Assembly (NCBI RefSeq): GCF_003597395.2
Contig: NC_133777.1
Coordinates: 13,491,917 to 13,555,916 of the forward strand
Length of the DNA stretch: 64,000 bases
Origin: Chelonoidis abingdonii
Taxonomy: Eukaryota; Chordata; Testudines; Testudinidae
Direction: 5' to 3'
Below the pieces are notes generated by a model, which saw nothing but the letters and a program-made list of their open reading frames with translations, was not told the DNA's origin and searched no databases. Shown piece by piece: positions 51,297 through 64,000 of this stretch. The position numbers were made by a program, and so were the translations under genes. Position 1 is the stretch's first letter. Every line of letters starts with the position of its first letter.

Positions 51297-51640
51297 TGGT
51301 CTACACTACGGGGGAAAATCAATCTTAGATACGCAACTTCAGCTACGTGAATAACGTAGCTGAAGTCGAAGTATCTAAGATCGAATTACTCACTGTCCTC
51401 ACAGCATGGGATCGATGTCCGCGGCTCCCCCTGTCGATTCCGCAACTCCGTTCGGGTTGGTGGAGTTCCGGAATTAATATAAGCACGTTCGGGGATCGAT
51501 ATATCGCGTCTAGATGAGACGTGATATGGCGTTCGGGGATCGATATATCGCGTCTAGATGAGACGTGATATATTGATCCCCAAGCAATTGATTGCTACCC
51601 GCCGATACGGCGGGTAGTAAAGATGTAGCCCCAGACTCTT
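51297..51640. mobile_element. Palindrome-rich MITE with internal 44-bp duplication
   Basis: Outer ends ggctggtctacactac and gtagtaaagatgtagccc are imperfect inverted repeats. Inside are a hairpin with 13-bp perfect arms (51336-51348 and 51354-51366) extended by 11-bp arms (51322-51332 and 51371-51381), a gatcgatatatcgcgtctag palindrome, and a 9-bp-arm hairpin (51595-51603 and 51609-51617). A 41-bp identical tandem copy (51487-51527 and 51531-51571, unit 44 bp) lies between them. It is non-coding, and the target duplication is unclear. Confidence 0.75.
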
Positions 51641-53369
51641 CCAATGGAATGAGAGAGCTGCTGAGCCAACAGTAAAACCTTCAGAAAGCAATAGTGGTAT
51701 TTAATCTAAATTACCACAGTCAATCCAAAAGCTTGGTCTGGGAATGTGGCACTAAGGACTTTGTCACCTTCTGCTCCAAAGGCGAGATGTACTTCTTCAA
51801 CCTCTCTTCCCTAAAAATAAACACAGAGCCGTGTATGCATTAAAAAAACAAACTCACAAAAGACAGCCCTATCAAAACAAACCAGTAAACTGCGTTTACA
51901 ATTCTTCTTCTGTGGAGAGGATGAGAAAGAGAGAATGAAGTTCACATGATAGACGTTAGTCACATTGCTCAATGCCCTACTGGAAGGCGCTCAGATATGA
52001 CAGCGATGAGGGCAGTATAAGAACCAATATAGAACAGAAAGGAATAGTGCTGCATGGTGCAGTGGTGGAAGCCAAGACTCCCGGCTGTTATGCACTAATT
52101 CAAGCCCCTTTATAGTTTGACAGCAAGAGCTCTAGAGTGATGGCACCAAAGGGTCAATCTCTAGAAACTTCCTTTCAATAAAGTTATTTCTTAAACTGTG
52201 CAGTCCAGTGTGAATTAGTGCATCTGAACAAAATGCTTCCTATTGATTTCCACTCCTTTTTATCTACTGTGAAGATCTTTTAAGGTAACATTTCCAGACA
52301 TAACCTTTCTATCCCACCTTATGGTGAGTCTTGAAACTTTTTCCAAAATCAGATTTCCTAAATTCTGCCCTTAGATATGCGCACACAGCTGCTATTGACT
52401 AAATGGGAGTTGCCTCTACAAATCAGAACAGAGTTTTTTCTAATGGTTAATGTGATATAGTTTCATCAGGTTTAATTAAGACATTGTTTCAAATCATTGA
52501 AAAGGCAGACGGTGCTTGCAAAACAAGTTACTTACTATAGGGATGGAGACTCCCTGCCGAAACAATGATTATTGCTGCACATTATGCATTTTCAGCAACT
52601 TGGTCATACGACATTATTTACTTTTGCCTTTTAATTTTATGCTTCTGATTGTGTTCCTTGCCCTTGTGCTTTTCCATTTGGAAGCGGAAGTTAGCTACAA
52701 TGCATCATTAGTGATAATGACTACGTATTACATCTGCCTTTGTATTGTTTTTGATACCTCATTCTGAAAAAGGCATCAAAGAGCCAGTGACTGAAGTAAT
52801 TGATTTTAATCATAAAAGTAAAGATGAAAAATCAGAGACCTTTTCTTTAAAGCAGCAAGTCACTAGGGCTTTTTGAGTCATTCTGTGAAATCCAGCAGAA
52901 ACTCTTTGAAGCAACAGTGAAATTTAAGGAGGTAGTCGAAATCCCATTTTGTCACCCCTGAGCGAAGGATCGACACAGCTACAAAAATTGGTCTGTTACA
53001 AAAACACACATCTAGTAGTGACAGATAGGAAAAAGAGACAAACTTCCCAAAAGTGGGTGTGATCCACTAACAACCAGAATAAGTGCATCCAGATTGGCAA
53101 AACTGGTCAAAGTGCTTTTCACACAGCATCCAAGTAAATCACTCTACCTTGGGGATGGAATAAGTAAGGCACATGGATATATTTACTTGCCCTGTGAGGG
53201 TTTTAAGCAGATCACCGATCCACAACTCCCCTGCACAAGAATAACTATGCAGCCAAATGATGGTCAGAATTCATGTGCTCACAGGAAATAGACAGAATGT
53301 TACCCTAGATTTTGAAAATGGCGACACCAAGAAATCTCAGGGAATTGTTTGATATGAGGGTGCCAAACA

Positions 53370-53728
53370 GAGGCACCAACTTCCTGAATTTTCAGGGGGT
53401 GCTGGACCCCCAAGCCCTGCCCCCACTTCACCCCTTCCCCCAAACCCCCACCCCTCCCTGCCCCCTCTCCTGCCTCTTCCTATCCCCTCTCCTCCTCCTC
53501 ACCTCCAGCACCTCCTGCACACTGCTGAACAGCTGATCACTGCCGGCGGGAGGTTCTGGAAGAGAGGGGGGAGGAGCTGATCAGCGGGGCCTGCTGGTGG
53601 GTGAGGGGGTTGGGAGTCACGGGAGAAGCTGATCTGTGGGGCTGCTGGTGGATGCTGAGCACCCACTATTTTTTTCCATGGGTGTTCCAGCTCCGGAGCA
53701 CCCATGAAGCCAATGTCTACGGTGCCAT
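53370..53728. mobile_element. GC-rich MITE-like repeat with homopyrimidine core
   Basis: Starts near gaggcaccaacttcctgaat and ends near ccggagcacccatgaagcca. The interior has a C/T-rich tract (about 53408-53520) and repeated gctgatc(a/t)g...ggggcctgctggtggg words. ggtgcca occurs on both sides (53360-53366 and about 53720-53726), a possible target duplication. Frames over it are not genes. Confidence 0.6.
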
Positions 53729-54519
53729 AGAAGAAGAAGGTTGCTTCTTTATAAATGCAGCTACTGTAATGTTATTGAACTAAAAATAACTGTCAATTCT
53801 AATGCAAAATTGATCATCCCATAAATAGGCAGATAATTTTTTCCTCTTCTAGGTACATAATTCATTTACTTTCTATTTGCCACATGCATTTAAACTCTGC
53901 TCATGTGTAAGTAATGCTTGTGCATGATAGACACTCAGTTCCTTTCTAATGTACAGTGCACTCCTATCTAACAAGTAAGATATACAGGACTCAACTTTGT
54001 CTTTTTTTTGGATGATCTTTGTCTTCTTCACACTGCAAGAATTAGCAGTCCTGTTCTGAAAACAATATTGGATGTTGTTAACGAGGGGTAGGGGATTTCA
54101 GTTACAGAATGTGTTCCTAAACAAAGGAACAAATACAACCAAAGTTTCATTCTTATCATGGCTATTGACTAAAGGTACAGCCAAGTAACCGACTATGCTT
54201 GCAGGTCAATATTAAAAATGGCCAAGAGGCCCAGTACCAAGTAAATGTATTGTCTAAAGAGAAAGCAATGTGGTACAGGAGAGAAAGAGTTAATACATCA
54301 CCAGCCCTTCCTGAGAAGTGGAGTCATGCAGCATGGTCAGTTTACCTTACACAGAAGATGTGCTTCCCAACTGCCCCCTTAAACTAGCCATCTTTGATAG
54401 CATGGCCGTTTACAAGTTACAGACCACGTTCATATCCCTTAAAGTTTACGTTTAACTAGCAAGCTTGTGCCAGCTTTATCTTTGGTGCCTCCCTGTACTC
54501 TCCCATCTTTCACCAGAAT

Positions 54520-54643
54520 GAGGGTGACCAGACAGCAAGTGTGAAAAATCGGGATGGGGGTGGGGGGGTAATAGGAGCCTATATAAGAAAAAGACCCAAA
54601 AATCGAGACTGTCCCTATAAAATCAGGACATCTGGTCACCCTA
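54520..54643. mobile_element. 124-bp hAT-type MITE, second copy
   Basis: Same family and length as 26110-26233, in reverse orientation. Ends are AGGGTGACCAGA and TCTGGTCACCCT, perfectly inverted. Flanks accagaat (54512-54519) and attggaat (54644-54651) agree at 5 of 8 positions, all differences being transitions, as expected for an old 8-bp duplication. Confidence 0.8.
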
Positions 54644-55989
54644 ATTGGAATATAAAATTTCAAACATTAAGGGGCATGATATTCCCCACTACAAAGCACT
54701 CATATATCTTACCTTATTTCCTGGTACCACATTGTACCTTTGTTTCATAACACTCATCCATCTAGCTTCTGACAGTTTTTGTACTTGCTTAAGCCAAGTG
54801 CTGAGCTATACTTATCCTGGGGCATCGTGGAATATATGCCTTAGCATAAGTGAGCAAGAATAAGCATACTACTATTTAGCACGCGTACCCAACACATATA
54901 TATTAATATCATATGCATAATACCTATTAATGTGGTGTGTATATAACCTAGATGCACTGGCTAACATGGCTATCAAGTGTATGTATTTGCGATGTTGTAG
55001 GGGGAGCAATGTTTGGTTTAAGATACAAATAAACATCTCTGTTTATTTTACCACTCCAAATCCCAGTACTAGGTTTATAAATTCAATGCCCTCTTTGATG
55101 GATCATAATTTAGATTTGAACCACCATGTATTAAGTTGAATGCCAGTCTCATTCCTCGCTATAATTATTGCAAACAATTTCATTGTATTTCATTGAATTG
55201 AAGCTTTATGTATTAGCTGATGCTGTTTCTGCCACTGTTCATCACATGAACATGCTTTTTACCTGCTGTGTGTGCGTAGCAGAAAGAACCCTGGGATTTT
55301 TAATAGCATAATATCCTAGAAAGAACTGAAAAGCAGCACAGCGTGCTTTGCATTATTTATAGATGGAGTCCTACAAATGGCTAGAAAATATTGTAGATTT
55401 CCTGGAAGATAAATATATTCATTACACTGGAGTCTTTCATATAATATACTGCATGTCACTGAAGGAATTTAATTACTATCATGAAAATATCTCCATTTCA
55501 CTAGATTGGTAACAAACGTTGTGATAAGACACTTTCTAATTCAACTGCACAAGAATCCTTGCCCATCCAGAACAGAAAAATAACTCATGTTGATAGATTG
55601 AGCAGTATGTCCCACTGGTGTTGCTAATCAGTAGAAACATCTGAGCTTGAAATAAATTGTTGGTCTTGCCAACTGGGAATACTAATGACAAAACCATAAA
55701 CTATTTTGTAACACCAATTAAAACTAAAGGGAAAAGAGAGTTTTACCATAGATCAGCAGAATATTTTGGTACTGTGCTTGATTTAAAAGCAGGCCTCCCG
55801 TATATGATCTGGGAACAAATCTGCGGAGAAGAATGCTCACAAATTTATAATTGGCAGTTACTTAATGGTGGTGATCCCACAATGCATCTGGGTGATGCAT
55901 GGTTAGCTAGAATTTGGGGTGCAAGCTCCATTTGGGTCCTACTCTAGCCGAGACTGGTGATTTGTCAGATCAGGCATTGAGTGAACTTC

Positions 55990-56060
55990 TGCCAAAGTCC
56001 ACTGAAACCAGTGGAAAGATTTATATTGACTTCAGTGGGCTCTGGATCAGGCCCTGAGCC
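55990..56060. repeat. Short fold-back repeat
   Basis: ccactgaaaccagtggaaag and attgacttcagtgggctctg, then gatcaggccctga, is a clear copy of the 2890 family. Confidence 0.55.
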
Positions 56061-56904
56061 AGTCTGCTATATGCAATTTGGCCATGAAAAGGGATCTGAT
56101 AATTGGGTGAATATCTTTTTCTTGAGCCTCAGATACATTTGCTTACCACCCCTGAGCAGAGCAGCCATCTTAACAATGCCAAATAGCTGGATCTCATGCT
56201 AAGCAGTAATACTGCCTTCTTACCTAACAGTGTACGTTCTACAGCATTCAGAAGAGGAAGTGGCCATTTTCTATTTTTCACAGTAAAACATAAACTACAG
56301 GGAATTTCAGTACAATGATGTAGTTTCATCAACCTAACTTACAACTCTACACTTAGGTGTTCTCATTAGTAATCTGTTCTGAAGTGCCTGCCATTTTAAA
56401 AATTCAGAGGCCAAAAGATAAACTGAGAGCAGGAAGAAAAAGCACCGTAAGTTACAAAAAAAAAAATTTAAAAAATAAAAATACAAGACCCCTCTCCCCC
56501 AAAATTAAGGGCAAAATCATACTTGCCTTACTCACACAAATAATGCCATTGACTTAATGGGAAATATGCCATTGACTTGAGGGGAAACATCAGTACTGCC
56601 AACAGTTGCAAAGTCATCATGAGTCTTGTTATATCTGATGAGTTCCTTACAGCCCCACTGGCTGAAATGAAGAAACTTCATGAGAATCTCCACTTTCTTT
56701 CTTTTTTTTTTTTTAAGTAAGTTTCTGGCCCTCATGGCTGAAGAGAAAATCGCAAAGCTAGTGCACTCTAAAGGCTCAGAACCAGAAGGCAAACAAAAAG
56801 AACCAAAAATGTATAAAAAAAAAATCTCATGATTTGTAACACAATCTCATGAATTGTAGGGGGGCTGACCCATGATTTTTGCATGCTGAAGGCTGGCAAT
56901 ATCG

Positions 56905-57040
56905 TGTGAAATTCAGCACTGTACAGCCAACCAGAAACCTATGCAAGCCTTAAATCACACAAAAGTCCTCATAGTAGGTCATAAATGAGGACATAAGAAT
57001 GCACAGTCCTTGTGCCAGACATCTCTGTAGAATTTCACCC
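56905..57040. repeat. GAAATTCACCC-family repeat
   Basis: Left end gtgtgaaattcagcactgta and right end ctgtagaatttcaccc are inverted. The interior matches the 33277 copy in layout (cctatgcaagccttaaatca). Confidence 0.55.
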
Positions 57041-59751
57041 AAGGCAAGCAACGTTTTCCCATAAGTTGGTTAAAATAAATCTCTCTCTTCAACACTGAGA
57101 AAAGTTATCAGTGTTCAGCTGACAAGGCTCCAGCTAAATAGCGCTTTGTTAATGATGTCTGCATTTAGATGACAAATCACACTATTTAAATTGCTTCAGC
57201 ATCCACATCCTTTATAAGCAGGGTATCTAGGTAACCACTCTAATGCTGTTTCTAGGTGGGAGGGAGAAGGGAATAGCTAATTTCTTCAGCTAGGTGGAAA
57301 ATTATTTCTGAAGAGATTTATCTAGCTTGTTATGGCCAGTTTGAAAAAAAATCAATGTAAAAATAATTATTTAAAATTTGTGATTATGCAAGAAGGAACA
57401 GAATAATCATAGTTTTAAAAAACTTTAATTCTCAAGCTTACCTGTGCAAATATTTTTAAAATCTATTTTTTATCAGCAAAAAGCCTCTAGTATTTTAAAA
57501 TATTTCAATATTAACCCACTCAATAGATAAGGGCATGACTGAAATATTTTTATGTAGAAAAGAGGACATTCAGAAACATGAGTGTTGAATTTCAGGTGTA
57601 ATTTTTGATTGCCTTTTATTTAGTTTTATTATACAATTAGATCTTTTAAAAATACCAGCAACTACTTTTTCTTTTCTCCAATGACATGGCAAGATGAAAG
57701 TGTTAACACTTGGCTAAAGAGGTGTTTGGATTGATTAGCTAAAAACAAGCTATTTGGTTTCATTAGAGCACCGTTTGGAATTCTGAGTTATACTTGCTCC
57801 TTGCTTATATTACTGCTGGTTAAATCTTTCAGATCTTGCCTATGGTGACATTTATCTGGGTGGGGACAGCTGGCCCTCTATAGCACTTAAACCCGCCACA
57901 GGGCCTGTTCATGACTCCACTCACTAAATGATCAGACAGACATTCCTACACACTCTTTACATACTGAAGAATAAGTCTTTCCACTGGCCATTTGTAGATC
58001 AGCATGGCAGGCCACATTGGGGATGGGTCAGGAGGGGGAAGAGGAGCTGTACTTTAGACCCACGTCCTGGTCCTGGGTTTGAGTGGGTAGATTTCTCCTC
58101 TTCTGCACTCCATCCACATGGAGTCCAAAAACTTGGGCTTTAGGCAGGTGGAGTGGATTACATCTGCATATTTTTTTGCTGGATTGGGCCCAATCTTACA
58201 AGGTTGTCTGTGAGTGAATGTAACAGATGTTATCAACTTGGCTTTCCGTATAGCTTCTGTTGAAATCCTTCCATCATTTTCAAAGGGAAAATGTCACAGC
58301 CTTTATATTCAGCTGTGTAGGTGACTGGAAGGGGAATAACGTCCCTGCTCAGATCACAACTTTGACCATGATGGGGAGAAAGGGGCTGCTCCTCCTATCC
58401 TCTTGCCTCCTATGAGCATGTCGGCAGAGAAGGGATAGATAGGTGCAAGGAAAGGGAGAACCCCTGGCTCCACTACCCTCTTCCTCCTCTAGCTCACCTC
58501 GGAGTACCTGTCTGGGTATGCAGTGGGAAAAAAATGTTTATCGGAAGTATCTGAAGTAATCTGCTCCCTCTGCAAATTAAAGGGAGAAGCTGGGGTGGAA
58601 ATATCACAGTCACAGTTTTCACCCGTTTCTGGCCCTGGATTGGTGCATTTATGACTTGCCCCTTATTCAGGGCAGACTGTAAAGATATTATGTAGCTATA
58701 AATTTTCATTCCCTCACCAGAGCAATGATAATGATAATGTTTAGAGTCTTTCTTGTTGCTCTGCTTAATCTGACTCCCTTTTGTAATGTTGTAAAATTTT
58801 AAAATACACAAGAGATCTATTGTAATATCAACTGCACAATACAAACAACTTCTGATATCCCTTTCCTTGAAAACAATTTTGGAAAAAGTGACTCATTTAC
58901 TTCTCTTCTAAACAAGAGAAGTAATATTTTCCAGTCCTCCCTGAGGATACATTTAACCAACAACTAAGCAAGACATAGAAATGCCTGCAAAGCTTTTGAT
59001 TCTCTTCATAAAAAAGCAGCAGAGTGAGGGAATAGGTATTATTGTCTTTTAAAGCACTGTTAGCCTTTTGGTTGGCCTTAAAATCAGATCAGATCACAAA
59101 GAAAACACAGTTCATGACCAGTTAGAGAAGGTCACACTGAAAAGGAATTCAGGTGGTCTCATTTTTAACAGCTAACCTAACAGAAGCACAAATTCTAGTC
59201 ACCACCTGGTTCATCAATTGCCACGTATAAAGTCTGATGAACTGAAACATCTCACTGCTACAGGATCAACTCCCAGCAGGCTATGGCTGAAGGAACAGCC
59301 ACACAGTTGGGGGGAGGGAGGGGAGAATCTTTCATTATTACAGTCGCCACTTACTTTATTCACCAGAATTAAAGCCTCTTCGCGGATAAAACTAGAAGCT
59401 TTTTTTTACCCTACAAAGTAATTTTAGATTTCTATAGAATCTTTCAAAAGCAAGCTAATTAAAATCCTGCTCCTGTTGTTGGATTCATATTCTTTGCAGT
59501 GAGAGCAGTTTTTGAAATTGAGGACTGTTGTATTTAATTCTTTAGAGCTCAGAATGCCAGAAAATTCTTACCACACATTCACAGATATTAAAATGGATTT
59601 TTGTAACACAAAATACCTTGCAGGCCAGCAGGTATTGAGATATAATGACACATTGCTAAGAAGAACCAAATGTAACATAATTTCCTTTTTTTAAATGGAT
59701 GATTCTTTTTCTGGGGAATAGAGAAGCTAATAAATACAACAGCAATACACT

Positions 59752-59826
59752 TAGATAGATAGATAGAACCCTCTTTATCTATCTATCTATCTGCCTTTAG
59801 AATTGTTTATATATATATATATATAA
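59752..59826. repeat. Compound TAGA / ATCT / TA microsatellite
   Basis: tagatagatagataga (59752-59767) is followed after a short spacer by tatctatctatctatct (59776-59792), so the two can pair as a hairpin, and then by an (AT)n run at about 59808-59825. Confidence 0.85.
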
Positions 59827-61499
59827 AAAGTTTAGTAGGGTTATATATAGATATAGACGTAAGGAAAACAAATCTAAAGACAGCATCCAGATACAACCTT
59901 TGTCATGGCCATGCAGGATGAAAGACAAGTGGCAACCGATGTGCTTTAATTGCTGGGACCCCACCACAGTCCCCTCAAACAAGGGCTAAGGGGGACTCGA
60001 CAAAAAGTAAAGGGTTGTCTCTCAGCTGTACCAGAGATTGGGAGACCAGTATTCTTAGGGGTGCCTTCCCTTAGATCCACTTTCAGCTCCTGTTTGTCAG
60101 GAAACAATGAGTATCTGCTACTATAACAAGTACCTCCACTGGACACCTACCAAAAGGAAGTGTCAGCAATTAGCTTGTCTGCTTACCCCCTCACTGGGTT
60201 TCCAGATAGTTAACAGTTGCCTCCTTAATATCAGCCAAAAATATCTCCACTCCTCAGCTGGAGAGGTATATCCCATCGTCTCTTGATAACACAGGTACCA
60301 AATATTGAGCTATCCAGAGAGAGTCCCTGCAGGATATAAATACCCTCCCTCACCCCTTGGTGCACATGGTGGGTCAGTGTCCCACCTGGTCCAGCCCCTT
60401 CCTTTTTCTCACTCGGATATGCTCAGTTAAGTCTGTCCCCAATTCTTCTCCCTTCTAACCCAAATGCAATGGGGACCTTTAAAGGAGCCCTGGGCTGCTG
60501 CCATGACAAAGAGTCCCTGCATCCAGTGGTGGTGAGTAACTTAGACTCATCTAGGGCTGAGATCTTCAACCCAAATGTGCCTGAAATACTGGTATTTGTT
60601 TTGGCCCCCTCCTTACCTAACAAAGGATTCTTTTATTTTATTTTTAAAAGTTAATTCAGCAAAATAGGACACCAAGAAGGTGTAAAGTGACAGGGTTAAT
60701 CTATTCAATCTGAAACCACAGGGGCAGGGGGAATGTGGTACATGGTGCATTGTGGGTGAAGTAATATGAGCTGAATAAAAGGAACAAGACATGCCAAATA
60801 TTCTTGCTCCTCAGAGCTGCCTGTCATACGAATGCCATCTTGTACACTGGGCAGGGCTCTTCCCCTGCCAGATGCTGCAATGTAGCAATAGGAGAAGCAC
60901 TGGGACAACAACGGATGGTGAAAATCTTGGTAAAGCACTAGCTAACAACTGATAGGTGACTGGCTATATTGGCTAATTGACACCACTGTATTATCCATAT
61001 TGGAGGCCTCTCAACTGGGAAAGCCTTTCTGGAGGCTATGATATTTGTGGACAAGCAGGTAGCAGAGGTTCTATTTTTAGACTCTGAAGGCAACCCTATA
61101 TACCGCCATTGAATGACTGTATTGAATGTCCTTGAAAAGCAAAGGCAGGGAAGGGAAATAAGGTAGAGCTACAACTGTGGTGTTCTCTGACTTACGATAC
61201 CTTTCAAGGCTACTAGGCAGAGGTTTGAAACAAGTTCGTTTCCCAGCTACATTGGTATAAAACTTGAGGTCAATAGATTCACTCTGGATTCACACTGCTG
61301 TAGATGAAAGGAGAATCTAGCCCTTTCATTTCAGTTCTACACGATGATACTGTGTACATTTAGACAGTGTTTTATGCAATTTGGTCCAGTCTGGGTGGAC
61401 AGAAGCAAACCATTTTAGAAACAACTTTTAGGAAAAAATACTTTTAGGTGGGCTTTTCCTGTCCAGAGGCAGGACCATTCCATGTTAAAACTGACAGGG

Positions 61500-61645
61500 C
61501 AGAGCACTAGCCAGGGACTCAGGTAACCTGGCTTGCTGGATGACCTCTCTGCATCTCATGTGTAAAATGGAGATAAAAGTACTTAGGTCCTGTGTCAAGC
61601 ACATTGAAAGCTGCTGAGTCAAAACACTATAGAAGAGTTTGATAT
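61500..61645 (+). repeat. MIR-like CORE-SINE fragment
   Basis: gggactcaggtaacctggct and gatgacctctctgcatctca, then gtgtaaaatggagataaaag, follow the layout of a MIR core. It ends about 50 bp before the hairpin at 61695. Confidence 0.5.
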
Positions 61646-61694
61646 TGTTATTACTAATTGTGTTGAGCAACCATGCTTACACACAGCCAATGTT

Positions 61695-61763
61695 CTAGTG
61701 GAGCTGGAACCCTTATTGCTCCCAGATCTAAACTGGGAGCAATAAGGGTTCCAGCTCCACTAG
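61695..61763. repeat. Perfect 31-bp-arm hairpin
   Basis: The left arm 61695-61725 (starting CTAGTGGAGCTGGAACCC) and the right arm 61733-61763 are exact reverse complements with no mismatch, separated by a 7-base loop (atctaaa). A second perfect hairpin follows at 61766-61805 (arms TTTTCATCTCATC and GATGAGATGAAAA, 14-base loop). Confidence 0.97.
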
Positions 61764-62159
61764 GTTTTTCATCTCATCCACTCAGGTGATAAGATGAGAT
61801 GAAAAGACAATGAAAAAAAGAGTTTTTCACCAACCTCAGGGTAATGGATACGTATATATTTTCATAGGCATGAAATCATGTTTGTATAGAGGCTTCCTGG
61901 AAATGAATGTGGCAGAAGTGAGGGCCTATAAAAGGTTTGCTTACCAGCTCTGCCCTCTTTATGAGCTTCTTTGGTACAAAGGACATGCCAGTCTGAGAGG
62001 GACCTGTGGTGTAGTGCAAACATAGACTCCTAGGTTCAAAGGAACCGTAGAGACCAGGCCCACAACCACAAGAAGTTCCTTCCTCCCCCAATCCCTCCTG
62101 ATGAGATGAAAGCCAATTAGTGAGCTGTGAGTCAGCATGGAGAGCTCACAATGCATGAG

Positions 62160-62378
62160 AGTCCATTAATGGCTATTAGCCAGGATGGGTAAGGAATGGT
62201 GTCCCTAGCTTCTGTTTGTCAAAGAGGTGGAGCTGGATGGCAGGAGAGAGATCACTTGATCATTACCTGTTAGGTTCATTCCCTCTGGGGCACCTGCCAT
62301 TGGCCACTGTTGGAGGACAGGACACTGGGCTAGATGGACCTTTGGTCTGACCCAGTATGGCCATTCTTATGTTCTTAT
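62160..62378 (+). mobile_element. CR1 LINE 3' end
   Basis: Starts at taatggctattagccaggat and ends ctgacccagtatggccattc then ttatgttctta. It is a strongly 5'-truncated copy of the same subfamily as 17040 and 41945, with a complete 3' end. Confidence 0.9.
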
Positions 62379-64000
62379 GAGAGTAACTGAGCTAAGAAGC
62401 TGTTCTGGTGGTTGTCTTTGACAGGTCCCACTCAGAGCGTTTGCCTCACTTCCCCTAACTTGCCTGCAGGCACTGAGGCAGTGAAGCCTTTAAACACTGC
62501 TGTGCCACTGTTCTCAAGGAGCCCCCTGGATGGTCTCCAATCCATTGGGCATCAAAATGGAAGGCAGCTATGCCTCTGGCTGAAAGCAAGTGCAGAGCAG
62601 CTCTGGCTTAATGCATCGTGGGAGAAACATCTAATTGTAATCCAAGCACTAACCCTTTCTCAGTGCAAAACACCCGGGAAAAATAAAGGGAAACTCATTT
62701 TCTAGGGGAGTGAATCCCTCCTAAAAGACTCCTCACCATAGGGTGTGGAAGAGGAAAAATCAGCTTTACTCAGTGGAGAGGGAGACAGATAGCGGGGAGG
62801 GAGTGGTGACAGTTTAAAAAACATGCCCACAGGAGGGTAGGGATGGAGGCAGAGACGCTCTCTGTAATGTCTCTGGTGTGATACTAGACTTGGACACAGC
62901 TAGCACAGACACACAACCCAGGAGGTTCCTTTATTGCTGCTTACTCAGAGATCACAATGATATTGCATGTGCTACACCTGGATCCAGCCAGCTGCACTTC
63001 CTAGCATGGGCAGTCACCCAATCTCTTAAAGGGACAGTCCTGTACTCTCTCTCTGGTTGTATTAGCTAGAAAGTCCCATGATTTATTACCTCTGTCCAGA
63101 GCAGGGAATCAACTGCGGGGGACAAACATTTTGTGACCATGAATGCTAAAATGTTCTCCCTGAATAAAGAGCTGATGGATTAAAGACAATACCTGAACCT
63201 CTATTTTATTTAGTTTACAAATCATTCAGAGTGGTTATAGGACATTTTTAACTGATGTTTATAAAACGTTATTGTGCCTGTGCCTGAAATTATATGCTTG
63301 GCACCACAGTGCCAGCTATACTGCCAAAGGGAAAACTGAAATAAATAACCCTAATGTACTCTGTGTCCAGACTGGATTTAAGGTGTCCTTATTTCCTTCC
63401 GCTCCTCTCCCTGTGTAACTAAAGAGATATAACCTCAAGATGGACAGCCATTTGGACAGTCACAGCTAGACGTTCTGCCCTCATTACCCACACCAGATGA
63501 ACATGAACGGTCTCTTGGCAGCCAATACATTCATGCCCATCTGTTTGGATGGCATTGTGCCTGCTCACAAGTTGTCAGACACTTTAATGGGTGCCAGAAG
63601 AGCATGGATTTGAATCAGTAGCCAGAATACATTGCAAGAGCCATCTCTTCTGCACAGAGCCCTGCGTCTCTAACAGCACAGAAACACTGGCTGTAAACAT
63701 GCTTATGGAGTTACTCCCGTTTTACACCAGTATGAGAGGAGAATCAGGCCCATAGTACTGTAACAGTAACTGCACAGACTTTGCACCTTCTTCTGCCTGC
63801 CAACAAAGCAAGGCTCTAATGTAAAGAGTGCCACAATAATACGGAAGGAGCGGCTAAGTGTTAAAACACATGGTAGGATAGCTCCAACCTGAAACCCAAA
63901 GGACTGGCTCTCTGAGGCTAAGACACAAGACGAGCAAAAGTACTGAGAATTCTTTAGTCAGTGAAGGCTATGTCAGGCAGAGCAACTAGGGCACATTTGG

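Overview
The window looks like nuclear DNA from an amniote, most likely a turtle. It is AT-rich, has no dense or operon-like coding, and carries split exons with GT-AG introns. It holds many CR1 LINE copies, tRNA-derived SINEs with CR1-type tails, MIR-like CORE-SINEs, several hAT-type MITE families and a high-copy repeat that I associate with turtle genomes. A crocodilian is less likely but not excluded. The species cannot be named from sequence alone.

The only gene I can support is the 3' part of FAM20C, the Golgi/secretory-pathway casein kinase, on the minus strand. Seven coding exons lie between 32535 and 13303. They join in phase with canonical GT-AG sites and encode 297 complete residues plus the last base of one split codon. 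They carry the alpha-C glutamate (NAEIAAF), the catalytic MDRHHYE motif, the metal-binding LDNGRGF motif and the complete C-terminus. The exons for the signal anchor, propeptide and start of the kinase domain (exons 1-3 in the mammalian numbering) were not found. If the gene is complete they lie above position 64000, which makes intron 3 longer than 31 kb. Positions about 12420-13302 are probably the 3' UTR, and 1-12400 is downstream intergenic DNA.

The rest is intron or intergenic sequence dominated by repeats. Intron 4 contains a 36-bp-period minisatellite of about 1.5 kb with telomere-like CCCTAA stretches, interrupted by a MITE-like block that itself carries a later insertion with a 13-bp target duplication. 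Intron 7 contains an internally deleted CR1 with a 242-bp hAT-type MITE inside it. Intron 3 (from 32536 to the window end) holds a nearly 2.1-kb CR1 with decayed reverse transcriptase, MITEs with readable target duplications, a palindromic insertion with a perfect 14-bp target duplication, a MIR split by a fold-back repeat, and a perfect 31-bp-arm hairpin at 61695-61763. No tRNA, rRNA, CRISPR or complete second gene was seen.

Most open frames longer than 60 codons here are chance frames or lie in repeats. I found no convincing new gene system. The most unusual signals are structural: the intronic minisatellite, the near-perfect palindromes, and the nested insertions that give a relative order of transposition.
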